This document shows, in pieces, positions 16,028-24,876 of a stretch of 24,876 nucleotides of DNA. A model generated the notes under the pieces. It ran no database searches. It saw only the letters and a list, made by a program, of their open reading frames with translations, and was not told the DNA's origin. The stretch comes from CAZCBN01 sp964496975 (GTDB lineage Bacteria > Planctomycetota > Phycisphaerae > Phycisphaerales > UBA1924), in the NCBI GenBank assembly GCA_964496975.1, contig CAZCBN010000042.1, forward strand, positions 1 through 24,876. The letters run 5' to 3'. Numbering within the stretch: position 1 is the first letter of the stretch; every line of letters starts with the position of its first letter. The translations under genes were made by a program, and so were the position numbers.

Positions 16028-17905
16028 CTAGCGCCCCGCGGGCTGCGCCGCAGGCTTCGCCGCCTCGGGCGTGACGGCCGCCGGCACCGCGCGCGCCGCC
16101 GCGCCGGCCCCCGCGCCCGCCGCGGCCCCATCCGGCTTCGCCGCCACCGCCGCGACCGCGGGCGCGGCCTCGTCGGCCTTGGCCGGGGCATCGCCCGCCG
16201 CCCCGCCCGCCGCCGCCGCCCCGCCCGCGCCCGCCGCGCCGCCCCGCTGCGCCCGCGCGCCACCCGGCCGACCCGCGCCGCCGGGGCCGCCCGGGCCCGC
16301 GGGCGTCTTGGGCCGGCCCTGCTCGTCCAGTTCGTACCCCGCGTTTGTCATCTCCGCCGCCGCCCAGGGGCGGTTCAGCACCTCGCTCGCCTCGGGCGCC
16401 CGCACCAGCACGCGGTCCCCGGCCGACAGTCCCGCGGTGATCTCCGCGAACATGTCGCTCCGCCGCCCGAGCCGCACGGGCCGCTTCACGAACCGCGGCC
16501 CCTCCGGCACATACACGTACCGCACCGGCCCCTCGCTGAAGACCGCCTGCACCGGCACCGTCGTCACCTCGTCCACCTCGCCCAGCACCAGGTTCGCCTC
16601 GCACCGCATGCTCGGCTTGAGCCGTTCGGGCTGCCGCGGACGCTCCAGCACGATGTTCACCGTGTACTCGCGGCGGTTGGGGTCGCGCCACCCGCCCGTC
16701 TCGGCGAGCACGCCGATCGACTGCACCTCGCCCGTCAGCACCTCGCCGCCCGCCGCGTCGACCTTCACCGTCGCGCGCTGCCCGGCCCGCACCCGGCCCG
16801 CCAGGCTCTCGTGCACCTTCACCGCCGCCACCATCTCGCTCGTGTCCGGCAGCACGATCAGCAGGTCGTTCGCCCGCACCGTCCGCCCGATCGCGAGCCC
16901 GCCCTCGCTCTGGCTCCGGAAGTCGTTGCTCTGCGCCGTCGTGCCGTACACCACGAGCCCGTCGCTCGGCGCCGTCACCGTGCACCCCTCGAGCTGCTTC
17001 TTCCAGTACGCGAGCCGCTCCTCCCGCTGCGCCAGCACCGCCATGCGGTTCTCCCGCTGGCTCTCCTTGTCCTTCAGGTTGATCTGGTTGGTCTGCTCCA
17101 CCCGCAGCAGTTCCTGCTTGGCCTCTTCCACGTCCGCGACGAGCTGCTGCTCGTCCATCACCCGCTGGTACTCGTTGTACACCCGCTGCTCGAGCAGCGC
17201 CGTCTCGTGCTTCGCCCGCGCCTCCAGCAGCGCGATCTCGTCCCGCTCCAGCTCGTCGAAGCTCAAAAACTTCCGCTCGAACAGCTCCTTGCTCTTCACG
17301 ACCTTGCGCTCGAGCCGGTCCAGGTCGCGCCGCGCCGTCTCGATCGCCGTCGTCAGCGCCTGCTGCTGCTTGACGAGCTCCCCCTCGCGCCACTGCTGCA
17401 GCGCAAGCTCCGCCAGGCTCACCGCCAGCTCGGCCTTGCGCTTCGCGCTCTCGTTGTCCGACAGCTGGATCTGGTACGCGCTCACCGCGCTCTCCAGGTT
17501 CAGCCTCGCTTCCGTCAGCTGGATCTCGTCCTCGTCGATCTCGCGCTCGATCTCCTCGCTCGCGAGCCGCACCAGCACGTCCCCCGCCTTCACCCGCGAG
17601 CCCTCGGGCACGATCTCCGTGATCGTCGTCTGCCGCTCCACCTGGCTCCGCAGCTCCACCTGCTGCCCCGCCCGCAGCTCCCCCGTCGCGAGCGTCGTGA
17701 TCTCCCAGCTCGCCGTGTCCGCCGCCACAAGCTCAAGCGACGGCGCCGACGCCCCCTCGTCCCCCTCCCCGCACCCCGACCCCACCGCCGCGAGCCCCAC
17801 GCACGCCCCGGCCGCCGCCGCGAGCCACACCGACCGACGCAGCCCCAGGCCGCGGCCGACCGCCCGTGCCCCCAAACGACGCGACCGTGCGATGCTCTGC
17901 GACAT
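16028..17905 (-). CDS. HlyD-type efflux adaptor with long coiled coil and Ala/Gly-rich tail
   Basis: 625 residues. A basic N-terminus and hydrophobic stretch (25-44) end at VGSGC, so it may be lipidated at Cys45, although the box is not ideal. Lipoyl half-motifs lie around 95-115 (VPEGSRVKAGDVLVRL) and 308-320 (VTAPSDGLVVYG). Between them is a strongly charged coiled coil of nearly 190 residues (117-305), much longer than in the other adaptor of this window. Beta-barrel domains follow, with the usual VPVQAVFSEGPVRYVYV (near 465) and AGLSAGDRVLV. From about 530 the protein becomes an Ala/Gly/Pro-rich, probably disordered tail. ATG at 17905 with GGAGGG 4 bp upstream. It would work with an exporter (ABC or RND) in the cell envelope, but none lies next to it here. 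It ends 21 bp from the convergent HD-GYP-like gene. Confidence 0.85.
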   Translation of the reverse strand: MSQSIARSRRLGARAVGRGLGLRRSVWLAAAAGACVGLAAVGSGCGEGDEGASAPSLELVAADTASWEITTLATGELRAGQQVELRSQVERQTTITEIVPEGSRVKAGDVLVRLASEEIEREIDEDEIQLTEARLNLESAVSAYQIQLSDNESAKRKAELAVSLAELALQQWREGELVKQQQALTTAIETARRDLDRLERKVVKSKELFERKFLSFDELERDEIALLEARAKHETALLEQRVYNEYQRVMDEQQLVADVEEAKQELLRVEQTNQINLKDKESQRENRMAVLAQREERLAYWKKQLEGCTVTAPSDGLVVYGTTAQSNDFRSQSEGGLAIGRTVRANDLLIVLPDTSEMVAAVKVHESLAGRVRAGQRATVKVDAAGGEVLTGEVQSIGVLAETGGWRDPNRREYTVNIVLERPRQPERLKPSMRCEANLVLGEVDEVTTVPVQAVFSEGPVRYVYVPEGPRFVKRPVRLGRRSDMFAEITAGLSAGDRVLVRAPEASEVLNRPWAAAEMTNAGYELDEQGRPKTPAGPGGPGGAGRPGGARAQRGGAAGAGGAAAAGGAAGDAPAKADEAAPAVAAVAAKPDGAAAGAGAGAAARAVPAAVTPEAAKPAAQPAGR

Positions 17906-17975
17906 ACAACCCTCCAAGGCAAACCCAACCAGACCCGCGCCCCGGCTCCCCGCCTTCGCCCCGGGCCACAAACCG

Positions 17976-18887
17976 ATGCCCCACCCCCCACACCAACCCC
18001 AGCCCCAACCCCAACTCCCCCACCACCGCCGCCCGGCCACGCCCCCGCACGACGACCAACCGGCCCGGGGCCCCGCCGATTCCCTCGGCATCGACCCCGC
18101 CCGAACCCTGCTCGTCGTCGCCGCACCCGAAGAAACCCGGGCCGTGCTCAGAGGCCTCGGCGCGCTCCCGCTCGACGCCCCCGGAACCACCCCACTCCCG
18201 CCCGTCGCCACCCTGATCCCCACCCCGGCAGGCCCGTGCGTCGTCCGCAGCGGCGTGGGAAAGGTCAACGCGGCTCTCGCCGTCGCCCTCGCTCACCATC
18301 CTAGTCGGTTCACCTCGGTTCTCAGCGTCGGAATCGGCGGGCTTCTCCCAGACGCCCCACCCCAAACCAGCGCCGCGCTCGCCACGCCGGGCTTGCCCGC
18401 GCCGGGTTTTCCCACACCGACCCTGCTCGACGCCGTCCTGGCCTCCCGCAGCCTGTACGCCGACGAAGGCCTGGTGACCGACGCGGCTTATCGGACGATC
18501 GCCGACCTCGGCTTCCCCCAGGCCCAGCCCGACACCCCCCCACTTCCGGACGCCGACGTCTTCTTCCCCCACCCCGAGATGCTCCAGCGCCTCCGGCCCG
18601 TCGCCGCGACCTTGGCGGGGGTCGCCACCGTCTCCACCTGTTCAGGGACGGCCGCCGCTGCGCACGCCGTCGCCACCCGAACCGGTGCCCGCGTGGAGGC
18701 CATGGAGGGCGCCGCCGTCGCCCACGCCCTGGTTCGCCTGGGGCACTCGCCGGCCGCGCTGCCCTTCGCCGAGCTGCGCGTCATCAGCAACACCACGGGC
18801 GACCGGGCCACCCAGATCTGGCGACTCCGCGAGGCCCTCGCCCGCCTCGCCGACCTGTCGCGCGACATCGCCGCGGCCCTGCGCTGA
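17976..18887 (+). CDS. mqnB: futalosine hydrolase-like protein (menaquinone synthesis)
   Basis: 303 residues. MqnB splits futalosine to dehypoxanthinyl futalosine and hypoxanthine in the futalosine route to menaquinone, in the cytoplasm. The fold is that of nucleoside phosphorylases. Visible motifs are RSGVGKVNAALA (91-102), the strand-turn SVGIGGLLPDA (117-127), ADEGLVTD (162-169), the nucleoside-binding EAMEGAAVAHA (241-251, with the usual acidic residue) and VISNTTGDR (269-277). SVGIGG and VISNTTGDR together are typical of MqnB rather than of MTA/SAH nucleosidases; I could not exclude a related nucleosidase. The first 40 residues are Pro/His/Gln-rich and probably not part of the fold, but no later ATG or GTG is available before the first strand. 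No ribosome site is visible. It is divergent from the HlyD-type gene across 70 bp, and no other mqn gene is in the window. Confidence 0.82.
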   Translation: MPHPPHQPQPQPQLPHHRRPATPPHDDQPARGPADSLGIDPARTLLVVAAPEETRAVLRGLGALPLDAPGTTPLPPVATLIPTPAGPCVVRSGVGKVNAALAVALAHHPSRFTSVLSVGIGGLLPDAPPQTSAALATPGLPAPGFPTPTLLDAVLASRSLYADEGLVTDAAYRTIADLGFPQAQPDTPPLPDADVFFPHPEMLQRLRPVAATLAGVATVSTCSGTAAAAHAVATRTGARVEAMEGAAVAHALVRLGHSPAALPFAELRVISNTTGDRATQIWRLREALARLADLSRDIAAALR

Positions 18888-18903
18888 CGGCGACCCCCAC
18901 CCC

Positions 18904-19269
18904 TCACTCCAGCGCCGACGCCACGAGCGACCACCGCAGCGCGCGCAGATGGCCCTCGCACTCCGTGTACCCCTCGGCGAGCGCCGTGTCGGCCATCGCG
19001 CGCAGCAGCGCATCGACAAAGCCCACCTCGTCCCGCGTCGCCGCCCGGCCTCCGCCCGGCATATGCGCCGCGTAGCACGCGTCAAAGTGCTGGTCCATCC
19101 AGCCCGCGTACAGGTCGGCGTGGGCCGCGGCGTCGGGCAGGTGCTGCAACTCACCCGCCAGCGTGGCGCGCAGGTCCGCGGCGACGGTGTCGCGCTGCAC
19201 AAACCGCCACGCGATCGTCCCCATCGCGACGACGCACCCCACGCCCAGACTGATCGCCCGCCCGTGCAT
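18904..19269 (-). CDS. small single-pass membrane protein, unknown
   Basis: 121 residues, no family recognised. Residues 4-24 form one hydrophobic segment (ISLGVGCVVAMGTIAWRFV), followed by a soluble, mostly helical domain rich in Ala, Asp, Glu and His (LAGELQHLPDAAAHADLYAG region). It ends in LRALRWSLVASALE. The start is taken at the ATG at 19269, just ahead of the hydrophobic segment, with AAAGGGG a few bases upstream. The frame stays open to 19398, but that part is Gly/Trp-rich, contains a short tandem repeat and looks non-coding. It converges with the futalosine hydrolase gene (16 bp apart) and diverges from acetyl-CoA synthetase. Codon use fits the neighbours, so I regard it as a real gene of unknown role. 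Confidence 0.6.
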   Translation of the reverse strand: MHGRAISLGVGCVVAMGTIAWRFVQRDTVAADLRATLAGELQHLPDAAAHADLYAGWMDQHFDACYAAHMPGGGRAATRDEVGFVDALLRAMADTALAEGYTECEGHLRALRWSLVASALE

Positions 19270-19336
19270 GCCCCGCCCCTTTCCCACGCAAAGGGTCCGC
19301 AATCCGCCCGGCACGGTACAGCCCCGCGCCGCCCCG

Positions 19337-19369
19337 GACCAGGCCCAGACCAGGCCCAGACCAGCCCCA
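19337..19369. repeat. 11-bp tandem repeat, three units
   Basis: GACCAGGCCCA occurs at 19337-19347 and 19348-19358, and with one change at 19359-19369. It lies in the divergent spacer before acetyl-CoA synthetase. It has no clear operator character. Confidence 0.75.
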
Positions 19370-19475
19370 CCAAGACCGCGCGGGCCACACGGATGCACCC
19401 CCGCGCGGCGGGGGCGACGCCCGTCGCGCCGCTAGGCTGAGCCGTTGGGCCCGGCGGCCTGCCGCCCCGGGCGAG

Positions 19476-19481
19476 AGGTGA
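19476..19481 (+). promoter_or_regulatory. Shine-Dalgarno site deciding the acs start
   Basis: AGGTGA ends 5 bp before the GTG at 19487. This supports GTG over the TTG at 19445 that also opens the frame. Confidence 0.6.
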
Positions 19482-19486
19482 CGCCC

Positions 19487-21808
<2,322 letters not shown>

Positions 21809-21963
21809 GGGGGGCGTGAAGGCAGCGGGGCATCGGGGCGCCGAGGCATCAAGACGGCGGGGCCTTGGGGCGTGGAGGCGGTGGGATGGGCGGGCGCGGG
21901 GCTCGGGGGGGCGGGGCGCGGTTGGCGTAAGCGTTTGCAGCGATGGGGCGGTGCGGGGCGGGG

Positions 21964-21991
21964 TTGATCCGCGCGCACTCGCCGCTACATT
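21964..21991 (+). promoter_or_regulatory. likely sigma-70-type promoter of amtB
   Basis: TTGATC (21964-21969) and TACATT (21986-21991) are 16 bp apart and stand out from the GC-rich background. They would place the transcript start near 21998, about 20 bp before the ATG, just ahead of the ribosome site AAAGGTGA (22004-22011). Confidence 0.5.
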
Positions 21992-22018
21992 GCCGCCTTC
22001 ACGAAAGGTGAACACGGC

Positions 22019-23446
22019 ATGGCGAAGGCTTGTCCACGGACCGCGGCTGCATCGGCGCGCGGGGCATCCCTCCGGGTCGCACTGTTCGGCGTGCTGTCGC
22101 TCATCGGCGCGGCCGCCCTCGGGCAAGACGCCGCGGCCACCGATGCCGCCGCGGCCCTCGCATCGGACGCGGCGAGCGTGGACGCCGCGGCGGCGGTTGC
22201 CGACCTCTCCCTCACCGTGCACAACCTGTGGATGCTCGTCGCCACCGTGCTCGTCTTCAGCATGCACCTGGGCTTCGCCACCGTCGAGAGCGGCCTGACC
22301 CGCGCGAAGAACACCACCAACATCCTCTTCAAGAACGTCGCCATCGTCGGCCTGGGCCTGCTCTCTTACGCCCTCGTCGGCTTCAACCTGATGTACCCCG
22401 GCGGCGCGTGGTCCATCGCCGGCTGGCTCGCGCCCATCGGCCCGGGCCTCTTCGGCGTGAAGGACGCCCTGAACAGCTACGACCCCGCCTACAACGCGAG
22501 CTATACGTACTGGACCGACTTCATCTACCAGGGCATGTTCGCCGCCACGGCCGCGACGATCGTCTCGGGTGCCGTCGCCGAGCGCGTGAAGCTCATCCCC
22601 TTCCTGCTCTTCAGCCTGCTGTTCGTGTCGATCGTCTACCCCGTCTGCGGGTCGTGGAAGTGGGGCCTGGGCTGGCTCGACGGGCTGGGCTTCCATGACT
22701 TCGCCGGCAGCACGCTCGTGCACTCCGTCGGCGGGTGGGGGGCGCTGGCGGGCGTCATGGTGCTGGGCCCGCGCCTCGGCAAGTACGTGCAGAACGCGCA
22801 GGGCAAGAGCGTCGTCCGCCCCATCATGGGCCACTCCATGCCGCTCGCCACCATCGGCGTGCTCGTCCTCTGGCTCGGCTGGTTCGGCTTCAACGGCGGC
22901 TCGGTGCTCTCGGCCGACCCGGCCAAGGTCTCCTTCGTCTTTGTCACCACCGCCATGGGCGGCGCGGCGGGCCTCTTCACCGCCATGCTCGCGAGCAAGA
23001 TCATCCAGAAAAAGCCCGACCTCTCCATGATCCTCAACGGCATCCTCGCCGGGCTCGTCGCCATCACCGCGGGGGCCGACGTCATCACCGTCTCGGAGTC
23101 CATCCTCATCGGCGGCATCGCCGGCTTCCTGGTCGTCGGCTCCGTCGTGCTGCTCGACCGCCTGCGGCTCGACGACCCCGTCGGCGCCGTCTCGGTGCAC
23201 CTCGTCTGCGGCGTGTGGGGCACGCTCGCCGCGGGGCTGTTCGGCGAGGGCAAGAGCGTGACGGCCCAGCTCATCGGCATCGGCGCCGTCGCCGCGGCGA
23301 GCTTCCTCTCCGCCCTGGTCATCTTCCTCGCGCTCAAGCACACCATGGGCCTGCGCGTCAGCCGCGAGGAGGAGCTCATGGGCCTCGACGTCGGCGAGCA
23401 CGGCATGGAGGCGTACAGCGGCTTCCAGTTCTTCACGACGCAGTGA
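22019..23446 (+). CDS. amtB: ammonium transporter AmtB
   Basis: 475 residues. It is a trimeric inner-membrane channel for ammonium. Residues 1-35 look like a cleavable signal peptide, followed by an Ala/Asp-rich stretch and eleven hydrophobic segments from about 65 to 450. The signature SADxxxxxxR-like parts are replaced by the usual Amt features: DFAGSTLVH with the conserved Asp227, and the twin pore histidines H235 (LVHSVGG) and H394 (SVHLVCGVWG). Both pore histidines are present, so transport is expected. The cytoplasmic C-terminus (HTMGLRVSREEELMGLDVGEHG, given here by position about 440-461) is the region that PII contacts in E. coli. The ATG at 22019 has AAAGGTGA 7 bp upstream. The PII gene follows after 75 bp on the same strand, the classical glnK-amtB pairing in reverse order, so the pair is probably co-transcribed. 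Confidence 0.97.
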   Translation: MAKACPRTAAASARGASLRVALFGVLSLIGAAALGQDAAATDAAAALASDAASVDAAAAVADLSLTVHNLWMLVATVLVFSMHLGFATVESGLTRAKNTTNILFKNVAIVGLGLLSYALVGFNLMYPGGAWSIAGWLAPIGPGLFGVKDALNSYDPAYNASYTYWTDFIYQGMFAATAATIVSGAVAERVKLIPFLLFSLLFVSIVYPVCGSWKWGLGWLDGLGFHDFAGSTLVHSVGGWGALAGVMVLGPRLGKYVQNAQGKSVVRPIMGHSMPLATIGVLVLWLGWFGFNGGSVLSADPAKVSFVFVTTAMGGAAGLFTAMLASKIIQKKPDLSMILNGILAGLVAITAGADVITVSESILIGGIAGFLVVGSVVLLDRLRLDDPVGAVSVHLVCGVWGTLAAGLFGEGKSVTAQLIGIGAVAAASFLSALVIFLALKHTMGLRVSREEELMGLDVGEHGMEAYSGFQFFTTQ

Positions 23447-23521
23447 CGGAAGGGGCCATCGGGGACTGGCCATCTGGGACCGGGGAGAGGGACACCGTCG
23501 CCCGCGAAAGGGACGAACCGC

Positions 23522-23881
23522 ATGAAGCTCATCATCGCGTACATCAAGCCCGAGGTCTTCACCGACGTGAAGCAGGCCCTGCTGCGGGCCGACATCACGA
23601 AGATGAGCGTCACCAATGCTCTGGGCTGCGGCGCCGAGAAGGGCTACCACGAGCAGTACCGCGGCGCCGACGTGGAGATCGACCTGCTGAAAAAGGTCCG
23701 GCTGGAGATCGCCGTGAACGACGACTTCGTCGAGCCCTGCGTCAAGGCCATCCTCGACCACGCCAAGACCCACTACGCCGACCAGAACGGCGACGTCGGC
23801 GACGGCAAGATCTTCATCCTCCCCCTCGCCGAGTGCATCCGCATCCGCACCGGCGAACGCGGCGGCCCCGCCATCGGCTGA
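23522..23881 (+). CDS. P-II family nitrogen regulatory protein (atypical T-loop)
   Basis: 119 residues, slightly longer than E. coli GlnB (112). PII proteins sense ATP/ADP and 2-oxoglutarate and control AmtB, here the gene 75 bp upstream. The trimer core is clear: start MKLIIAYIKP, KGYHEQYRGAD in the T-loop (40-50), B-loop GDGKIF (93-98) and C-terminal RIRTGE (107-112) for nucleotide binding. Compared with E. coli, the uridylylated Tyr51 is Val, and Gln39, which helps bind Mg-ATP and 2-oxoglutarate, is Glu. Six extra residues (within THYADQNGDV) precede the B-loop. So regulation by uridylylation at that site is ruled out by sequence, and ligand response may differ. Tyr46 remains. ATG at 23522 with AAAGGGA about 8 bp upstream. 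I give no symbol because glnB and glnK cannot be told apart; the amtB neighbour favours glnK. Confidence 0.95.
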   Translation: MKLIIAYIKPEVFTDVKQALLRADITKMSVTNALGCGAEKGYHEQYRGADVEIDLLKKVRLEIAVNDDFVEPCVKAILDHAKTHYADQNGDVGDGKIFILPLAECIRIRTGERGGPAIG

Positions 23882-23890
23882 AAGGGCTCC

Positions 23891-24010
23891 TGAGTAGGTC
23901 GGCTCTCCGAGCCGACGCCTCGGGTAGGTCGGCTCTCCGAGCCGACATCTCGGGTAGGTCGGCTCTCCGAGCCGACGCCTTGGGTGGGGCGGCTCTCCGA
24001 GCCGACATCT
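23891..24010. repeat. four direct 30-bp REP-like units
   Basis: Units 23891-23920, 23921-23950, 23951-23980 and 23981-24010 have an exact 30-bp period. Each holds the palindrome GTCGGCTCTCCGAGCCGAC or a close variant (8-bp arms, 3-nt loop TCC). The ends alternate GACGCCT, GACATCT, GACGCCT, GACATCT, so the array looks like a doubled 60-bp unit. It starts 10 bp after the PII stop codon. Confidence 0.97.
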
Positions 24011-24054
24011 TCGCCTAACCCCACGCCCCTTTCCCCGCGCAAGACCGCATCAAG

Positions 24055-24119
24055 ACGCCGGCTCGGAGAGCCGGCCCACCCAAAGCCACCACGCCGGCTC
24101 GGAGAGCCGGCCCACCCAA
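24055..24119. repeat. two inverted REP-like units
   Basis: Identical 29-bp copies at 24055-24083 and 24091-24119 (period 36 bp), each with GCCGGCTCGGAGAGCCGGC followed by CCACCCAA. They are in opposite orientation to the four units at 23891-24010, across a 44-bp spacer. The arrangement recalls BIMEs, the mosaic REP clusters of enterobacteria. Confidence 0.95.
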
Positions 24120-24154
24120 CGCCAAAGGCCCGTGCACCCCGCCGCGAAGCACGC

Positions 24155-24160
24155 CATACT
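24155..24160 (+). promoter_or_regulatory. possible -10 box of a near-leaderless purE transcript
   Basis: CATACT (one change from TATACT) lies 9 bp before the purE ATG, and no Shine-Dalgarno site is present. A transcript starting at the usual distance would have almost no leader. No good -35 is visible. Confidence 0.3.
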
Positions 24161-24169
24161 CAGGCCGCC

Positions 24170-24679
24170 ATGTCTTCCACACCCCCCCTCGTCGGCATCG
24201 TCATGGGCTCGCACTCCGACTGGGAGACGATGCAGCACGCCGCCGACACGCTCGCCGCGCTGCGCGTCCCGTTTGAGTCGCGCGTCGTCTCGGCCCACCG
24301 CACGCCCGACCTGCTCTTTGAATACGCCGAGGGCGCGCCGGTGCGGGGCCTGCAGGTCCTGATCGCCGGCGCGGGCGGGGCCGCCCACCTGCCCGGCATG
24401 CTCGCCAGCAAGACGCAGCTCCCCGTGCTGGGCGTGCCCGTGCAGAGCAAGGCCCTGAACGGCCTCGACAGCCTGCTCAGCATCGTGCAGATGCCCGGCG
24501 GCGTGCCCGTCGCCACGTTCGCCATCGGCCGGGCTGGCGCCGTGAACGCCGCGCTCACCGCCGCCGCGATCCTCGCCCTGACCGACGCCGCCATCGCCGA
24601 CGCGCTCGCCGCCTACCGCGAGGCGCAGACAGCCCGCGTCCTGGCCCACCCCGACCCCGCCTCACCCCCGCCCCTCTGA
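24170..24679 (+). CDS. purE: N5-carboxyaminoimidazole ribonucleotide mutase PurE
   Basis: 169 residues, the usual length of class I PurE. It converts N5-CAIR to CAIR in purine synthesis and works as a cytoplasmic octamer. Motifs are complete: GSHSDWETM (13-21), SAHRTP with the catalytic His (41-46), AGAGGAAHLPGMLAS (66-80) and PVLGVPVQSKALNGLDSLL (85-103), then MPGGVPVATFAIG. The partner PurK, which makes N5-CAIR, would be expected next to it in many genomes but is not seen; the assembly ends about 200 bp downstream. The ATG at 24170 has no ribosome site, and a -10-like CATACT sits 9 bp ahead, so a leaderless mRNA is possible. The repeat array lies just upstream and separates it from the PII gene. 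Confidence 0.97.
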   Translation: MSSTPPLVGIVMGSHSDWETMQHAADTLAALRVPFESRVVSAHRTPDLLFEYAEGAPVRGLQVLIAGAGGAAHLPGMLASKTQLPVLGVPVQSKALNGLDSLLSIVQMPGGVPVATFAIGRAGAVNAALTAAAILALTDAAIADALAAYREAQTARVLAHPDPASPPPL

Positions 24680-24769
24680 GCCCGCAGAGGCCGCAACGCC
24701 ACCACCCGCCTCCCCACCAGTCGCACCACCCCACACCAACCCCATTCCCTACTGCCCATCGCCCATTTG

Positions 24770-24876
24770 CCCCCCCCCACCCCCCCGCCCCCCCTCCCCA
24801 TCCCCCCCCCCCCCCCCCCCCAAACCCCCCCCCCCCCCCCCCCCCCCGGCCGCCCCCCCCCCCCCCCCTCCCCCCC
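24770..24876. other. poly-C low-complexity contig end (likely artefact)
   Basis: From 24770 to the end nearly every base is C, with isolated A, T or G. On the other strand this is poly-G. Such tails are typical of no-signal base calls in two-colour sequencing or of unresolved assembly ends. The 90 bp before it (24680-24769) are C-rich and non-coding, and I see nothing else in them. Confidence 0.85.

Noticed and set aside
21922..21939. Sigma-54-type promoter before amtB (TTGGCGTAAGCGTTTGCA)
   Set aside because: The GG and GC elements are separated by 11 bp rather than the strict 10, and a better sigma-70-type pair lies closer to the gene.
23884..24018. Small proteins encoded by the repeat array (reading ALRAD or SESRPT units)
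   Set aside because: They are translations of the palindromes without their own start signals, and the array is best explained as non-coding repeats.
23891..24119. CRISPR-like periodic repeats
   Set aside because: The 30-bp period is filled by the repeat itself, with no unique spacers; copies occur in both orientations and also inside acs, and no cas gene is near.

Overview
This window looks like a piece of a very GC-rich bacterial draft genome (GC well above 70% by eye, not counted). My best guess is a planctomycete of the Phycisphaerae type, possibly a metagenome or short-read assembly. The pointers are the extreme GC, a futalosine-pathway menaquinone gene, a very large AsmA-like protein, mixed use of Shine-Dalgarno and SD-less starts, a 10-N scaffold gap and an artefactual poly-C contig end. 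The phylum is inference; no rRNA or other phylogenetic marker is present.

Layout. 1-3547 (minus): an RND-type periplasmic adaptor and a complete ABC exporter half-transporter, separated by a non-coding stretch with a 25-bp tandem repeat. 3696-3768 (plus): tRNA-Lys(CTT). 3850-5827 (minus): a small NTF2/SnoaL-like protein and the DNA-repair ATPase RadA, which is broken only by the assembly gap. 5953-14499 (plus): a likely operon of a 1673-residue AsmA-like envelope protein, a LOG-family Rossmann protein, a predicted lipoprotein and a Ca2+/Na+ exchanger of the YrbG type; the last three overlap by a few bases. An HD-GYP-like protein follows (14703-16007). 16028-17905 (minus): a second, larger HlyD-type adaptor, divergent from a futalosine hydrolase (17976-18887, plus). 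18904-19269 (minus): a small membrane-anchored unknown. 19487-21808 (plus): acetyl-CoA synthetase. 22019-23881 (plus): the ammonium transporter AmtB with its PII partner. 24170-24679 (plus): PurE.

Most genes are chromosomal housekeeping or envelope functions: acetate activation, ammonium uptake and its PII control, purine and menaquinone synthesis, recombination repair and export. No phage, plasmid, CRISPR or transposase gene is visible.

The most unusual content is a family of short REP-like palindromes (core GGCTCTCCGAGCC). Four direct copies with an exact 30-bp period and two inverted copies fill the glnK-purE spacer. Two further copies form a 26-bp perfect inverted repeat inside the acetyl-CoA synthetase gene, in frame, and add about 55 residues just before the conserved YxxGDG motif. 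The base of the hairpin stem differs between copies by compensatory changes (T-A, G-C, C-G), which suggests the hairpin itself is recognised or maintained. This resembles REP/BIME elements and the in-frame Rickettsia palindromic elements, but no mobilising enzyme lies in the window.
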